Below, in pieces: positions 63,991-64,000 of a DNA stretch of 64,000 nucleotides. The stretch spans positions 409,570-473,569 of the forward strand of contig JADJKL010000003.1 in NCBI GenBank assembly GCA_016706055.1, in the 5' to 3' direction. The notes under the pieces are model-generated. The model saw only the letters and a list, made by a program, of their open reading frames with translations. It had not been told where the DNA came from and did not search any database. This stretch comes from Chitinophagaceae bacterium. GTDB lineage: Bacteria; Bacteroidota; Bacteroidia; Chitinophagales; Chitinophagaceae. Numbering within the stretch: the first letter of the stretch is position 1; each line of letters opens with the position of its first letter. A program made the position numbers and the translations under genes.

Positions 63991-64000
63991 TAGTATTGAA

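Overview
This 64 kb window is AT-rich chromosomal DNA from a member of the Bacteroidota, most likely Chitinophagaceae (for example near Ferruginibacter or Sediminibacterium). That placement is an inference. It rests on TonB-dependent receptors with carboxypeptidase-like N-termini, a Porin_10-type barrel, an HYC_CC_PP protein, a MuiA/DUF4139 protein, a CzcA-TolC fusion, many 'AQ'-type and lipobox signal peptides, and TAnnTTTG -7 promoter elements. No rRNA, tRNA, CRISPR array or intact insertion sequence was found.

Layout. 0-9.8 kb: the end of a GH109-like oxidoreductase, two hypotheticals, mazG overlapping a large NtrY-like sensor kinase, and a surface protein joining a metallopeptidase-like domain, a propeller and a barrel. 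9.8-20 kb: housekeeping and small enzymes (valS, an esterase, the clpS-aat N-degron pair, a SET protein, a methyltransferase, GNAT, DedA, SDR). 20-26.5 kb: a frameshifted MuiA-like protein beside a poly-G/C block, a decayed adenylate cyclase-TPR gene, sucC and a lipoprotein. 26.5-41.2 kb: an outer-membrane and metal-handling region. It holds a porin, an HYC_CC_PP protein, a periplasmic HMA protein with Cys-rich repeats, a TlpA thioredoxin, a TonB receptor carrying the same HMA module, a second TonB receptor behind two tandem TTAG-N6-CTAA boxes, and a CzcA-TolC-adaptor efflux locus broken by several frameshifts and a deletion. 41.3-50.2 kb: tex, then a block of stress and metal genes (DUF3365 heme protein, DUF2202, an interrupted hemerythrin, LpxR, and a tight six-gene operon with Dps and TetR). 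This block ends at a degenerate second copy of the tex 3' end. 50.2-64 kb: a cupin, an ATP-grasp-like protein, a papain-like peptidase with a chagasin-type inhibitor, a GATase, an amidase and amidohydrolase pair, a proline iminopeptidase-like lipoprotein, GNATs, a 3' half of carA behind a second G/C block, and aroQ.

How genes work together. The 28.6-32.8 kb genes look like one metal (probably copper) capture system: a free HMA chaperone, a thioredoxin and an outer-membrane receptor that share an HMA-LPxCC module. The 47.3-50.0 kb operon has a readable promoter, with an activator-type palindrome about 41 bp upstream of the expected start and a TetR-type palindrome over it. The protease and inhibitor genes at 51.9-53.4 kb form a likely cognate pair.

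Quality caution. At least seven genes carry single-base or small indels, several in homopolymers, and two G/C homopolymer blocks sit inside or at the end of genes. Some broken genes may be assembly errors rather than biology. The clustering of lesions in the metal-efflux locus is nevertheless notable.
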